In this document: positions 8,461 through 17,689 of the stretch, one piece after another
Layout: every line of letters starts with the position of its first letter
Position numbering within the stretch: the stretch's first letter is position 1
NCBI RefSeq assembly: GCF_014196125.1
Contig: NZ_JACIDA010000003.1
Coordinates: forward strand, 62,001-126,000
Direction of reading: 5' to 3'
DNA: 64,000 bases
DNA from: Brevundimonas mediterranea
GTDB lineage: Bacteria; Pseudomonadota; Alphaproteobacteria; Caulobacterales; Caulobacteraceae
Program-made: the position numbers and the translations under genes
The notes under the pieces: generated by a model
The model's input: only the letters and a program-made list of their open reading frames with translations
Database searches by the model: none
Told to the model about the DNA's origin: nothing

Positions 8461-11400
8461 CTAACTTCTCGGCCATCGACGCCGCAGTGCGGGCGTTCGC
8501 CCAGCTCCCGTTAGAGACCGCAGGCCACAGGTTGCTGGACGTTCTTGGCTATCGCAGCGCCAAGACGATCGAACTCGACGGACGACCCAGCTCGTTTGCA
8601 CGGGAGGTTGATCCTGACGGAAAGCTCCAGCACGCCTCGGCACACTTGGGTAAATGGCGCGAGGTACGCTTCCTTTTCCAGCTGACGAATGACGAGATCC
8701 CGATGCTGGGCCGCGAGCTCAGCGCGACGAACCTTGCCGAGCGTTACGGTAAGAGCATCGTCGATAGCTTTGTCTTTCTGGCCATTGACCTGGAGGGTGA
8801 CGGCTGGAAGCGTGCTACGCTCGCGGAAATCACGCGGGCGGTAAACAGCCTGTTCCCCATGCCGGTGATCATTCTGTTCCGGCACGGCCAGCGGTTTTCA
8901 CTGGCCGCTAGCGAGAGACGTCAGCACAAGCGAGATGCGGCGCGAGACGTCCAGACGGGTCGCGTGACGATCGTTTTGAATGTCGATACCCAGCGGCCGC
9001 ACCGCGGCCACCTGACGATCCTCTCCAAGCTAGACTGGCGGGCAATGCGCTCTCGTCCGTCCAACTTCACCGACCTGTATGACGGATGGCAGTCGGCGCT
9101 CTCGACCAAGACCCTGAATGAGACCTTCTACCGAGAGCTCGCCAACTGGTTCTTTTGGTCGCGCGATATCGTTAAATTCCCGGTTGGTGCTGGCGATAAG
9201 CCTGAAGTTCCCCTGATCCGCTTGCTGACGCGGGTTATTTTCTGCTGGTTCATCAAAGAGCGCGGGCTGATCCCGGCAGAGGTCTTCCGGCTGGAAGATG
9301 TCAGGAGCTTGCTGAAGACTGATCCAGGCACGGCTCCGGACGGGGACAACTACTACAAGGCGATCCTTCAGAACCTGTTTTTCGCCACCTTGAACACCGA
9401 GATGGGCGAGAACCGGAAATGGCGCAGTCGCAGCTCTGGCGGCGGGCAGGATGGGCATCACCTTATCCATAGCGTTTACCGTTACGAGGATATGTTCGCT
9501 GATCCCGACGCGGCGCTTAAGCTATTCCGCAAGGTGCCGTTCCTGAACGGTGGCCTCTTCGAATGCCTCGATCGCGAGCTGACCCAACGCGACCTGGAGC
9601 GGAACCCGGAACTTGCCAGGATCAGCGATGGCAAGCGGCTTCGTGTCGATGGCTTCTCCGACCATGCAAAGAACCCGCTTCATGTGCCGAACAAGGTCTT
9701 CTTCGGCGAGCTTCAGGACGTCGATCTGAATAACGCCTATGAGACCAACGGCCGAAGCTACAAGGCCTCTGGTCTCTTCACCCTGTTCGACAGCTATGTG
9801 TTCACCGTCGAGGAAAACACATCGGTCGAAGAAGAGGTGGCGCTTGACCCAGAGCTGCTTGGAAAGGTCTTTGAAAACCTTCTGGCGTCTTACAACCCCG
9901 AAACCAGCTCGACGGCCCGCAAGATGTCGGGCTCGTTCTATACGCCCCGCTACGTCGTCGATTACATGGTCCGCGAGACCTTAACGCACCAGTTCCAGGC
10001 TGCGCTCAAACGGTCGTTGCCGGAGGACAATGGAGGACTTCGGTCGCAATCCGAAGCCCTCGATTTTGGACCCGCCCCCGGCGAGCTGGCGATCGAGCGT
10101 CCGCCGTCTCCAGAACCACGAAAGACGAGCGAAACCGTCGATCCACGTCTTCAGGCATTGCTCGATCCGACGCTGACTCCGCCTGACTTTTCGGATAGGG
10201 AACGGGACGTTCTGATCGCAACGATCGAGGACCTGAAGGTGCTGGACCCGGCCTGCGGTTCCGGCGCCTTTCCAATGGGCATGCTCCAGGCGCTGATGGA
10301 TGCGCTGAAACGGCTTGATCCGAAAAATGAGAAGTGGAAGGCCGCACTCCGCGCGCCGCTGGAGCGACGTTTGGCTGACGCGCCGAAGTATGACGTCACC
10401 CGTCGTGAAGCCGAAATGGACGAGGCCGAAGCGGCTCTGAAGGCGTTCGACGATGAGTTCGCCGACAACGACCTGGCGGACTACGTCCGCAAGCTGCACC
10501 TGATCGAGCGCTGCCTCTACGGCTCCGATATTCAACCGATCGCCATTCTGATCGCCAAGCTAAGGTTCTTCATCAGCCTGGCAGTGGAGCAGACCCCCGA
10601 TCCGGACAGGCTTGGCGACAACCTCGGCATCAAGCCGCTGCCCAATCTAGAGAGCAAGCTGGTCGCGGCCAACAGCCTCGTACCCCTGCGTCGCGGTGCT
10701 CAGGCCGACCTGTTCGAAAACAAGCGGATTGGCGAACTGGAACGGCTGATCGAGGATGCAACCCAGCGCCACTTTGCCGCGCGAAGCATGCGCACCAAGC
10801 GGAAGTATCGCGACCTCATCCTTCAGCATCGCGACGAGCTGGCGGAAATTCTGGAGACCGAACATTCGCTGCCGCACGACGATGCTCGAATGGCGGCCTG
10901 CTGGGATCCGTTCGATCAGCAGGCCAGCGCCCCCTTCTTTGATCCCCTGTGGATGTTCCAGCTCCACGACGGATTCGACATCGTCATCGGCAACCCGCCC
11001 TACGTGCGTCAGGAGAAGATCACCGAGCAGAAGCCGGTGTTACAGGCCCACTATGGCGGTAAGGATAAGAAGGGCGTGCCCTTGGGCAGCTACGCCGGCA
11101 CGGCGGACCTGTTCGTCTATTTCATTGAGCGGGGTCTCCGGCTGCTAAAGCCGGGCGGCGCCTTTGCCTACATCACGTCGAACAAATGGTACCGAGCGAA
11201 ATACGGGGAGAACCTGCGACACTGGTTCAACGTCAACGCCCGGATCGAGACCCTGATCGACTTTGGCGACGCCGACGTCTTCGACGCCATCGCCTATCCG
11301 ACCATCCTGATTGCTGAACGCCGCGATGAGATGCGGCGCGGTCCGACAGCGGCTGACCGAACCTTCCGCGCCCTGAACTGGCAGGACCTGGGCGAGAAGG

Positions 11401-12473
11401 CCGAGATTGAAACCTTCCCTGATCTGGTGCGAACCGCCGGGTTCGACATGCCCCAGACCGCATTGGAAAAAGACGGCTGGCAGATCGAGCCGATGATCAA
11501 GCGCGATCTCCTGGCCCGCATCCGCGCTGCCGGCGTGCCCCTGACCGACTATGTCGAGGGGCGGCTGTATCGTGGCGTTTTGACGGGCTTCAACGAGGCC
11601 TTCGTCATCGACGGCGCCACCCGCGCAGCGCTAATCAAGGCCGATCCGAAAAGTGATGAGATCATCAAGCCCTTCTTGCGTGGGCGCGACGTCAAACGGT
11701 GGCGAGTCCAGCCGCAGGATTTGTGGCTGATCTTCACGCGTAAAGGCACCGACATCGAGAGATACCCCGCCGTCAAGCGTCATTTAGAAGGATTCCGAGA
11801 GGCGCTTGAACCCAAACCTCGCGACTGGGGCGATGCTCCTTGGCCCGGAAGAAAGGCGGGCTCGTATGAGTGGTTCGAGATCCAGGACAACGTCGCATAC
11901 TGGGAAGAATTCCTGGGCCCGAAGATCATCATCCCGGCGATTGAGAAGACGGTCGCTTACGCACCTGATATGTTCGGCTACTTTAGCAACGACAAAACGA
12001 GCATCGTCGCTTCGGAAGATTGGCGCTATCTGGTCGCATGTCTGAACTCGCCGGTTTCATGGTGGGTGGCGCAGACCACCTATGCTGGACGGCAGGGCGG
12101 GTTCTTTGAGTTCAAACCCATGTATGTCGCGCAGTTCCCAATCCCGCGGGCGGACCCGCGGGCCAAGGCGCTGATAGAGCCGATCGCCCAAGTGCTCTCG
12201 ACCAGCGACGCAAACCCGGTGATCGAGCAACTTCTCAGCGGACTGGTTTACGAACTCTACTTCGCTGACGATCTCCACGCCCGTGGCTTGCGGCTGTTTG
12301 ACACCGCCGAGCAGGCCGGTCTCGGCACGATGTCCAACCTTGGTGGCGAGGCCCTATCCGCCGCCGTCGCCGCCTTTGTCAAAACTCACCTCGCGCCAGG
12401 ACAGCCTCTGCGTGTCATGCTGTCCGACCTCCAGACCCTCGACGTGGTCCGGATCATCGAAGGCAAGGTTTAG
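8457..12473 (+). CDS. Eco57I-like N6-adenine DNA methyltransferase (large, PglX/type IIG-like)
   Basis: A 1338-residue protein with gamma-class adenine methyltransferase motifs: motif I VLDPACGSGAF near 595-605 (SAM binding) and motif IV NPPY at 846-849 (catalysis). The long spacing is typical of Eco57I/PglX-type enzymes. The C-terminal 300 residues carry the target-recognition-like region common to this family (segments such as RGRDVKRW and SSVVAS-like strands). The N-terminal 200 residues form a separate domain with no evident PD-(D/E)xK nuclease, so restriction may be supplied by the neighbours. The start overlaps the helicase stop (ATGA) and the next gene follows after 24 bp. The likely role is self-DNA marking in a restriction or defence system. 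Confidence 0.85.
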   Translation: MTNFSAIDAAVRAFAQLPLETAGHRLLDVLGYRSAKTIELDGRPSSFAREVDPDGKLQHASAHLGKWREVRFLFQLTNDEIPMLGRELSATNLAERYGKSIVDSFVFLAIDLEGDGWKRATLAEITRAVNSLFPMPVIILFRHGQRFSLAASERRQHKRDAARDVQTGRVTIVLNVDTQRPHRGHLTILSKLDWRAMRSRPSNFTDLYDGWQSALSTKTLNETFYRELANWFFWSRDIVKFPVGAGDKPEVPLIRLLTRVIFCWFIKERGLIPAEVFRLEDVRSLLKTDPGTAPDGDNYYKAILQNLFFATLNTEMGENRKWRSRSSGGGQDGHHLIHSVYRYEDMFADPDAALKLFRKVPFLNGGLFECLDRELTQRDLERNPELARISDGKRLRVDGFSDHAKNPLHVPNKVFFGELQDVDLNNAYETNGRSYKASGLFTLFDSYVFTVEENTSVEEEVALDPELLGKVFENLLASYNPETSSTARKMSGSFYTPRYVVDYMVRETLTHQFQAALKRSLPEDNGGLRSQSEALDFGPAPGELAIERPPSPEPRKTSETVDPRLQALLDPTLTPPDFSDRERDVLIATIEDLKVLDPACGSGAFPMGMLQALMDALKRLDPKNEKWKAALRAPLERRLADAPKYDVTRREAEMDEAEAALKAFDDEFADNDLADYVRKLHLIERCLYGSDIQPIAILIAKLRFFISLAVEQTPDPDRLGDNLGIKPLPNLESKLVAANSLVPLRRGAQADLFENKRIGELERLIEDATQRHFAARSMRTKRKYRDLILQHRDELAEILETEHSLPHDDARMAACWDPFDQQASAPFFDPLWMFQLHDGFDIVIGNPPYVRQEKITEQKPVLQAHYGGKDKKGVPLGSYAGTADLFVYFIERGLRLLKPGGAFAYITSNKWYRAKYGENLRHWFNVNARIETLIDFGDADVFDAIAYPTILIAERRDEMRRGPTAADRTFRALNWQDLGEKAEIETFPDLVRTAGFDMPQTALEKDGWQIEPMIKRDLLARIRAAGVPLTDYVEGRLYRGVLTGFNEAFVIDGATRAALIKADPKSDEIIKPFLRGRDVKRWRVQPQDLWLIFTRKGTDIERYPAVKRHLEGFREALEPKPRDWGDAPWPGRKAGSYEWFEIQDNVAYWEEFLGPKIIIPAIEKTVAYAPDMFGYFSNDKTSIVASEDWRYLVACLNSPVSWWVAQTTYAGRQGGFFEFKPMYVAQFPIPRADPRAKALIEPIAQVLSTSDANPVIEQLLSGLVYELYFADDLHARGLRLFDTAEQAGLGTMSNLGGEALSAAVAAFVKTHLAPGQPLRVMLSDLQTLDVVRIIEGKV

Positions 12474-12497
12474 ATCATCAGCCAATCCGGGGGGACC

Positions 12498-14081
12498 TTG
12501 GCCATACCACCTACTGCACCCGCTCCAATCGTGGCCGCAATTCCGCCTCGTCCCCGGATCGACCGACTCTCGATCCAGAACTTTCGTGGCTTCCCAGGGC
12601 TGGGGAATCCCGAGATCCGTTTTGGCGGCAAGAATCTGTTGATCTACGGCGAGAACGGCTCAGGGAAATCCTCTATCTTCCACGCCTTAGACCAGCTGTT
12701 TTCCGTGGCTGAGCCCGACGCTCTGAGTCGACAGGCCCTCATCCAGCGGGAAACAAACGTATTCAGCGGACTGCCTCCCGCAGATACGCTGATTTCCGTG
12801 CAGTTCATGGACGCGCCTGCGGGAACGATTCAGCCGATCAGCTGGACGGAGGCTAGCCATCCCCTCGACCAGACGGGCACGACATTCGTGGTCGAAGCAG
12901 CATACGGCAAGGCCATGCTAGACTACCGGTCCCTGCTCGCCGTGAACTATCGACACCTGGGCGGGCGGATCAACCTGTTCGACGCGTTTACATCCGTCAT
13001 CGCTCGAGACATGGCCGTCCCGATCGGCGGTACCCAAGAGCGTTTGATTGACCTCTGGCAGGCCGTCGTCTCGAAGTTTGCCTTGAGGCATGCGCCCAGC
13101 AGGGTAACCGCGATCAATGATCAGTTGGACGCAGTAAACAGCGCAATCGATCTAATGCTTGAGCCTCTCAGGATTGAGACCAATCGACTTCTCAGAGCGC
13201 TGGATTGGAGCGATCTGGAGATCGAAACTTTCAGCTTCTCGCACCTGTCCGTGCCCTGGTCCTCCCCCTTGGCCGACCGATCAATCCAGGGTCAGGAGAT
13301 CTTTTTCACGCTGACGCAACGGACTGTGACGATCGACGAGCCGCATCAGTTTCTGAACGAAGCGCGTCAATCAGGCCTGGCCTTGGCACTATATCTGGCC
13401 GGTCGTACCATCATGGCGGCAACCATGCAGGCGACGGCACCCAAACTTTTGGTCTTGGACGATGTCCTAATCGGTCTGGACCAATCCAATCGGCTTCCCG
13501 TTTTAAGGCTGCTGCAGGCCGAGTTCTCTGACTGGCAGATCGTTCTGCTGACACACGATCGCGTCTGGTTCGAGATGGCACGCGCAACTCTTCCTCCCAC
13601 GGGTGACGGCGGGTGGGCCGGGATTGAGATTTTCGAGGGCGTCGACGCTTCTGGCGGGACGCATCCTGTGCTTCGACCGCTGGATAATTTCGACCCGGTG
13701 TTAGGGAATATTGGAACCGCTCGAAGCTTCCTTGTCGCTCACCATGAAAAGGCTGCTGCGGTCCATGCTCGCATGGCGTTTGAACAGGCACTCAAGAAGG
13801 TATGCGACCGAAAGAGCGTGCCCATCGCTTTCAGGTCGGACCCTCGCTATCTGACGACACAAGACCTGCTCCAAGGCCTGAAGACTTGGCTTGCGGACCC
13901 GAGGCGAGCCCCCCAGAAAGTCGCTCTGGATCCGCGCATCGCCACTGTCGAAGCGGCTAGACGTGTCGTTCTTAACGCCTTCGCGCACTCGACCCCGGTC
14001 ACCTTGGTTAGAGGTGAGATAGAAGCGGCTATCGACGCCGTCGAAGCACTTCACACTGAGCTGGGAACTCAACTTCCCTGA
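12498..14081 (+). CDS. SMC/RecF-like AAA ATPase without a long coiled coil
   Basis: A 527-residue ABC-type ATPase. The opening IDRLSIQNFRGF is the usual RecF/OLD/SMC first strand, the Walker A is GENGSGKS at 51-58, and the Walker B is LLVLDDVL around Asp321-Asp322. The region between them is only about 260 residues and lacks an obvious long heptad coiled coil, so this is a compact version. The C-terminal 110 residues are helical and end in a stretch containing LNAFAHS, which is weakly HEPN-like. TTG start with a GGGGGA 5 nt upstream. Placed between the methyltransferase and the DUF262 gene, it probably senses or signals DNA state to the helicase or nuclease. That role is inference. Confidence 0.75.
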   Translation: MAIPPTAPAPIVAAIPPRPRIDRLSIQNFRGFPGLGNPEIRFGGKNLLIYGENGSGKSSIFHALDQLFSVAEPDALSRQALIQRETNVFSGLPPADTLISVQFMDAPAGTIQPISWTEASHPLDQTGTTFVVEAAYGKAMLDYRSLLAVNYRHLGGRINLFDAFTSVIARDMAVPIGGTQERLIDLWQAVVSKFALRHAPSRVTAINDQLDAVNSAIDLMLEPLRIETNRLLRALDWSDLEIETFSFSHLSVPWSSPLADRSIQGQEIFFTLTQRTVTIDEPHQFLNEARQSGLALALYLAGRTIMAATMQATAPKLLVLDDVLIGLDQSNRLPVLRLLQAEFSDWQIVLLTHDRVWFEMARATLPPTGDGGWAGIEIFEGVDASGGTHPVLRPLDNFDPVLGNIGTARSFLVAHHEKAAAVHARMAFEQALKKVCDRKSVPIAFRSDPRYLTTQDLLQGLKTWLADPRRAPQKVALDPRIATVEAARRVVLNAFAHSTPVTLVRGEIEAAIDAVEALHTELGTQLP

Positions 14082-14148
14082 CACACCACCTTGACGATTT
14101 CCCGCAGTAGTTGAGGATGTCGATCCTAATGACGCTCGGGGGAGCACA

Positions 14149-16017
14149 ATGAGACCTTACACGCGGTCGATCGTCGAGCTGTTCGACGGCAAGAAGCGGT
14201 ATCTGATCCCGCTGTATCAGCGGCAATACGCCTGGAGCGTGTCGCCGCAGTTGGAACTGCTGTGGGAGGACATTGAGCGGGCGGTGATACGGCTGGCTGA
14301 GGACCGCCAGAGCGCCACGCCGCACTTCATGGGCGCCATCGTGATCGCCCAGATTAAGACCTTCGGGAAGCAGGTTCAGGCCTTCGAAGTCATCGACGGT
14401 CAGCAGCGGCTCACGACATTCCAGATCCTGTTGGCGGCGCTTCGCGATGTGGCCGCCGCCCACGGCTCGGACTACGCCCAGGAGATCAACAAGCTGCTGT
14501 TCAACGACGGCGTCATGGAGACGCCCGAGGTCGAGCGCTTCAAACTTTGGCCTACGCTGACGGACCGTCGCGCCTTCGTTTTCATGACTGACCCCGCTGC
14601 GGACCTTTCGGCGATCAGTAAGGCGCCGGAAGACGAGGACGGCGTTGTACGCCCCGCCGCCGCCGCCCATGCCTGGTTCAAGGCCAGGGTTGAAGAGCAT
14701 GTCATCGCCGATGGCGCCTTCGACCAGTTCCGAATGGAGAAGCTGTTCGAGGCCCTACGCGACGGCCTTGCGGCGGTCTCAATCGAACTTGAGGGTGGCG
14801 ATGATCCGCAGACCATCTTCGAAACCTTGAACAGCCGGGGCGTCGATCTGACCGCCGGCGACCTGATGCGCAACTTCATCTTCCAGCGTGCCAAGGGCCT
14901 CGGCCAAGAAGACGGTTCACTGAAGGTCGATAAACTCTACGCCGACCACTGGTTGCCGCTTGATCGCTGGTTCTGGCGCATAGAAGATTCGCGGGGGCGC
15001 CAGAATAAGCCTCGGCTGGACTGGCTGCTCGTCGATCATCTGTCGATGAAGAAGGCGGAGATCGTATCCGTCGACAATCTTTTCGACAGCTATCGCCGCT
15101 GGATTTTCGACGAGCGCCCTTTTGACACCGTCGAGGCGGAGCTCCGGTCAATTTCTCGAAGCGCGGAAGCCCACCGTCGCCTTGTTGAGATGAAGTCAGA
15201 CGATCCTCTGGGTCGCTTCGGCCGCTTCGCGCGAGCCTTTGACGTATCAACCGCGATGCCCCTGGTGCTGTATCTGGCGACCGACGCCGAGATTGGCGGT
15301 GATCTCGCGCCGGCGCTCGACATGATCGAGGCCTACATCCTCCGCCGTGATATCTGCGGGCTGACCACGAAGAACTATAATCGCCAGTTCGTCGATGTAC
15401 TCGACAAAATCCGGAAGTCGGGACTGCCCACGCTGAAGGCGCTCGAAGCGCACCTGTCCATAAGCGACAGCGATCTGACACGCTGGCCGAACGACGCGGA
15501 GTGGAAGCAGAACTGGCTGGGACGGGATCAATACAAGAACAATCGCCAACCCCGTCTTCGTCACCTGCTCCAGGCTATCGAGATGGCCAAGCGCTCAGCG
15601 CTCAGCGAAGAGATCGAGATCAAGTCTGAGCTGACGATCGAGCATGTGATGCCCGACAAATGGCGCACCCATTGGCCCGTGCCCGGTTTCGATCACGTGC
15701 CGGAAGGCGAGTTTGACCAGGATCACTTTGCCAGGCAGTTGGAGCGGGATCAGGCCGTCAACAAATTGGGCAATCTGACGTTGCTGACTCAGTCGCTGAA
15801 CTCGACGGTATCGAATGGTCCATTCGCGCTGAAGATGCCGGCGGTGCGTGCACACGCGAGCCTAGCTCTGAACAGAGAGCTGCATAGCTATGATCATTGG
15901 GATGAAACATCGATCTTGCATCGCGGCGAGGCCATGTTCGAGATCGCCAAGCAGGTTTGGCGAGGCCCACTGTCACGGGAAGCTGCGGTTGAGACTATCG
16001 CTGCTGGCGGCGGGTGA
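14149..16017 (+). CDS. DUF262-DUF1524 protein (GmrSD/SspE-like HNH nuclease)
   Basis: A 622-residue protein. The DUF262 (ParB-like NTPase) motifs are clear: IPLYQRQYAW at 19-28 and VIDGQQRLTT near 83-92. The C-terminal DUF1524 HNH-type nuclease shows IEHVMPDKW near 497-505 and LGNLTLLTQSLN near 540-551. This architecture is that of the modification-dependent GmrSD enzymes and of SspE, which use NTP hydrolysis and nick or cut DNA. It starts 67 bp after the ATPase with a strong GGGGGAG RBS and is in the same direction. It is either the fourth gene of the defence unit or a separate restriction gene in the same island. Confidence 0.85.
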   Translation: MRPYTRSIVELFDGKKRYLIPLYQRQYAWSVSPQLELLWEDIERAVIRLAEDRQSATPHFMGAIVIAQIKTFGKQVQAFEVIDGQQRLTTFQILLAALRDVAAAHGSDYAQEINKLLFNDGVMETPEVERFKLWPTLTDRRAFVFMTDPAADLSAISKAPEDEDGVVRPAAAAHAWFKARVEEHVIADGAFDQFRMEKLFEALRDGLAAVSIELEGGDDPQTIFETLNSRGVDLTAGDLMRNFIFQRAKGLGQEDGSLKVDKLYADHWLPLDRWFWRIEDSRGRQNKPRLDWLLVDHLSMKKAEIVSVDNLFDSYRRWIFDERPFDTVEAELRSISRSAEAHRRLVEMKSDDPLGRFGRFARAFDVSTAMPLVLYLATDAEIGGDLAPALDMIEAYILRRDICGLTTKNYNRQFVDVLDKIRKSGLPTLKALEAHLSISDSDLTRWPNDAEWKQNWLGRDQYKNNRQPRLRHLLQAIEMAKRSALSEEIEIKSELTIEHVMPDKWRTHWPVPGFDHVPEGEFDQDHFARQLERDQAVNKLGNLTLLTQSLNSTVSNGPFALKMPAVRAHASLALNRELHSYDHWDETSILHRGEAMFEIAKQVWRGPLSREAAVETIAAGGG

Positions 16018-16136
16018 GGCTGTGCCTTTTGTGCAGCCGACTAGCGGCGTTGGTGCCGTCAGTCTAACGCTAACTTTTCTCCACTTCAGCCGGCTTACAT
16101 AACGATGCTCCCTGCTGCCTATGCCGCGAGCCTGGC

Positions 16137-16191
16137 AGCAACAGGCCGTCCCGCTGCGCGACTTGAAAGCTGCGCGGCCGCACCTGTTGCT
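16137..16191. repeat. Inverted repeat after the defence cluster
   Basis: AGCAACAGG at 16137-16145 is matched exactly by CCTGTTGCT at 16183-16191. The 37-nt interval contains two direct copies of GCTGCGCG. It could fold as a transcript-end structure for the cluster, but there is no T-run, so termination is not shown. Confidence 0.35.
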
Positions 16192-16237
16192 CACACCACG
16201 CTGAGAAGCGTGACAAACACTGGGATTCAGGTCGCCC

Positions 16238-16858
16238 TTAGGAGCACGTCACTGATTTCATCACAGCAAGCTCGAGTTTGTTGAGCGCTTCGAACATGGC
16301 CGTGAGGTCATTTCCGCATCCACGCCGAGCCGTCTTCGAAGGGGAAGATCTAGTGTAGAATGCCCTCCGCTTCGCATTTTTCCGATGCTCGAGCTCCTCC
16401 CATACGAGACTTTTCACCTCCAAAATCTCATCCTCATTGAGCTGATATCGGACCGCCCTGATTTTGGGAAAATGCCGCCCAAGGCGAGCTGCGATGAGGT
16501 GCATTCGGTTGATCTCGTGGAGCTGGGCGTAATCCCGAGGATCTTGCCAGAACTGCTCGACGAATTCCTGATCGTCTTGGTCCAAATCGAGCAAATTTTC
16601 TTTAAACAAGACCATGATTTCAATAACGGTTATGCCGTCATTAGACGTTATCTTCCGCCTCGCCTGAATAATTTCTAGAATCTTTGCTGCGCGACGCACC
16701 GATAGGGGCTCATTCAAAGAGAGCTCCTCGACCCTCAAGGCAAATTTACTCTCCCAAGGACGAAGAAGTCCTTCCCTATTTAGCCGGCACAACTCCAAGA
16801 TCCTCCTTTCGGCTACGGATCGATCAAGAATAAGTTGCACGACTCGAAGGAGAGGCAT
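16238..16858 (-). CDS. Hypothetical protein, unrecognised
   Basis: A 206-residue open frame of lower GC than the chromosome, with balanced amino-acid content rather than the Arg/Pro/Gly bias of antisense artefacts. It is mostly charged and helical (for example SVRRAAKILEIIQARRKI and LDQDDQEFVEQFWQDP). No signal peptide, membrane segment or known motif was seen. It points towards the DUF262 gene and has no clear RBS before the ATG at 16858. The composition suggests horizontally acquired DNA. I cannot name a function. Confidence 0.5.
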   Translation of the reverse strand: MPLLRVVQLILDRSVAERRILELCRLNREGLLRPWESKFALRVEELSLNEPLSVRRAAKILEIIQARRKITSNDGITVIEIMVLFKENLLDLDQDDQEFVEQFWQDPRDYAQLHEINRMHLIAARLGRHFPKIRAVRYQLNEDEILEVKSLVWEELEHRKNAKRRAFYTRSSPSKTARRGCGNDLTAMFEALNKLELAVMKSVTCS

Positions 16859-17249
16859 GACGCCACCATTCGTCGATGAAAGTCTGCATTTTCTAGAGCG
16901 ATTCCCGTTATGCGTAAAAATAATGCGCCGATGACGCGATTTCGCGCACCTCTAAGGGCCACGAAAATCTTGGCGTGGTCAGATTTGGAATTAGCGCCGG
17001 CCGATAAGCGCAGCCTCAAGCAGGGCAGCGGAACGGCTGACTTACAGAGACGACCCGTATCGAACAGAGGCACTGAGCAAACCGCTATCGGCGTCTAAGG
17101 TGCAGTTGCTCCATAGCGGCCACTTACATTTGGCGCCGGGAGAAGTCCGATTTTCAGAAGCGTGCGCATCTGGCCGCGTGGCCGCCTAGCTTTGGTAGCG
17201 CCGGATGTTCCGGTATACGAGAGCCACAGGGTTCGCTGGGAGGCGCCTT
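16859..17249. other. Gene-free stretch
   Basis: No supported gene. The short frames here have atypical composition and no ribosome-binding site. It must contain the promoters of the leftward 206-residue gene and of the rightward 44-residue gene, but no clear -35/-10 pair was found. Confidence 0.4.
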
Positions 17250-17384
17250 ATGATGGATGTTCTGGTGTTCATGGCCGGTGGGGTCACGGCATTGGTCATA
17301 GGCTGGTTAGTGAAGCCCATTATCGGAGGGCTCATCGAAGGTATGAACGGTGGGACCAGGCGGAATAAAGACAAGTCGGATTAG
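17250..17384 (+). CDS. Small membrane protein (44 aa)
   Basis: A 44-residue frame beginning MMDVLVFMAGG, with one hydrophobic segment (about residues 4-28: VTALVIGWLV, IIGGLI) and a basic C-terminus ending RRNKDKSD. A strong ribosome-binding site (GGGAGG, 6 nt spacer) precedes the ATG, and the Met-Met start offers a second ATG at 17253. The topology is that of a single-span inner-membrane microprotein. No family is recognised. The RBS and clean TM-plus-basic-tail pattern are the evidence that it is real. Confidence 0.55.
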   Translation: MMDVLVFMAGGVTALVIGWLVKPIIGGLIEGMNGGTRRNKDKSD

Positions 17385-17512
17385 CGGCTGGCTCCGAGTG
17401 TCGGTAGATATCGCGCCCGCGCGTTCTTTCGGCACGGAGGATGTGCACGCCTCGCTGCGGTAGCCCCGCGCCTCCTGAACGACCGCAGCCGGATCGACGC
17501 GTGAGACTTAGG

Positions 17513-17689
17513 TCAAGAGGACGTGCTTGGCTCGTCATGATCGCCGGCGCGGGCTTTTCGATCACACAGCGCTCGCACCATTTTGGAGATCACCGTCTTG
17601 ATGGCGAGGATCGCGACAATGGACACCGAGAACATCAAAAGCATCTGCAGAAAGTTCATCTGAAGGGCATGCAGCTGGGCGTCGTTCAT
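17513..17689 (-). CDS. Small membrane protein (58 aa)
   Basis: A 58-residue protein starting MNDAQLHALQMNFLQ. It has one predicted transmembrane span at about 16-36 (MLLMFSVSIVAILAIKTVIS), followed by a charged tail. GGAGAA sits 5 nt before the ATG at 17689. A longer in-frame start at 17719 lacks an RBS. It lies close to the 44-residue membrane protein on the other strand, in convergent orientation. No function is recognised. Single-span toxins, holin-like proteins and stress microproteins all look like this. Confidence 0.55.
   Translation of the reverse strand: MNDAQLHALQMNFLQMLLMFSVSIVAILAIKTVISKMVRALCDRKARAGDHDEPSTSS

Noticed and set aside
5215..16017. DISARM or BREX
   Set aside because: No DUF1998 (DrmB), pglZ or brxC homologue is present, so the core genes of those systems are missing.
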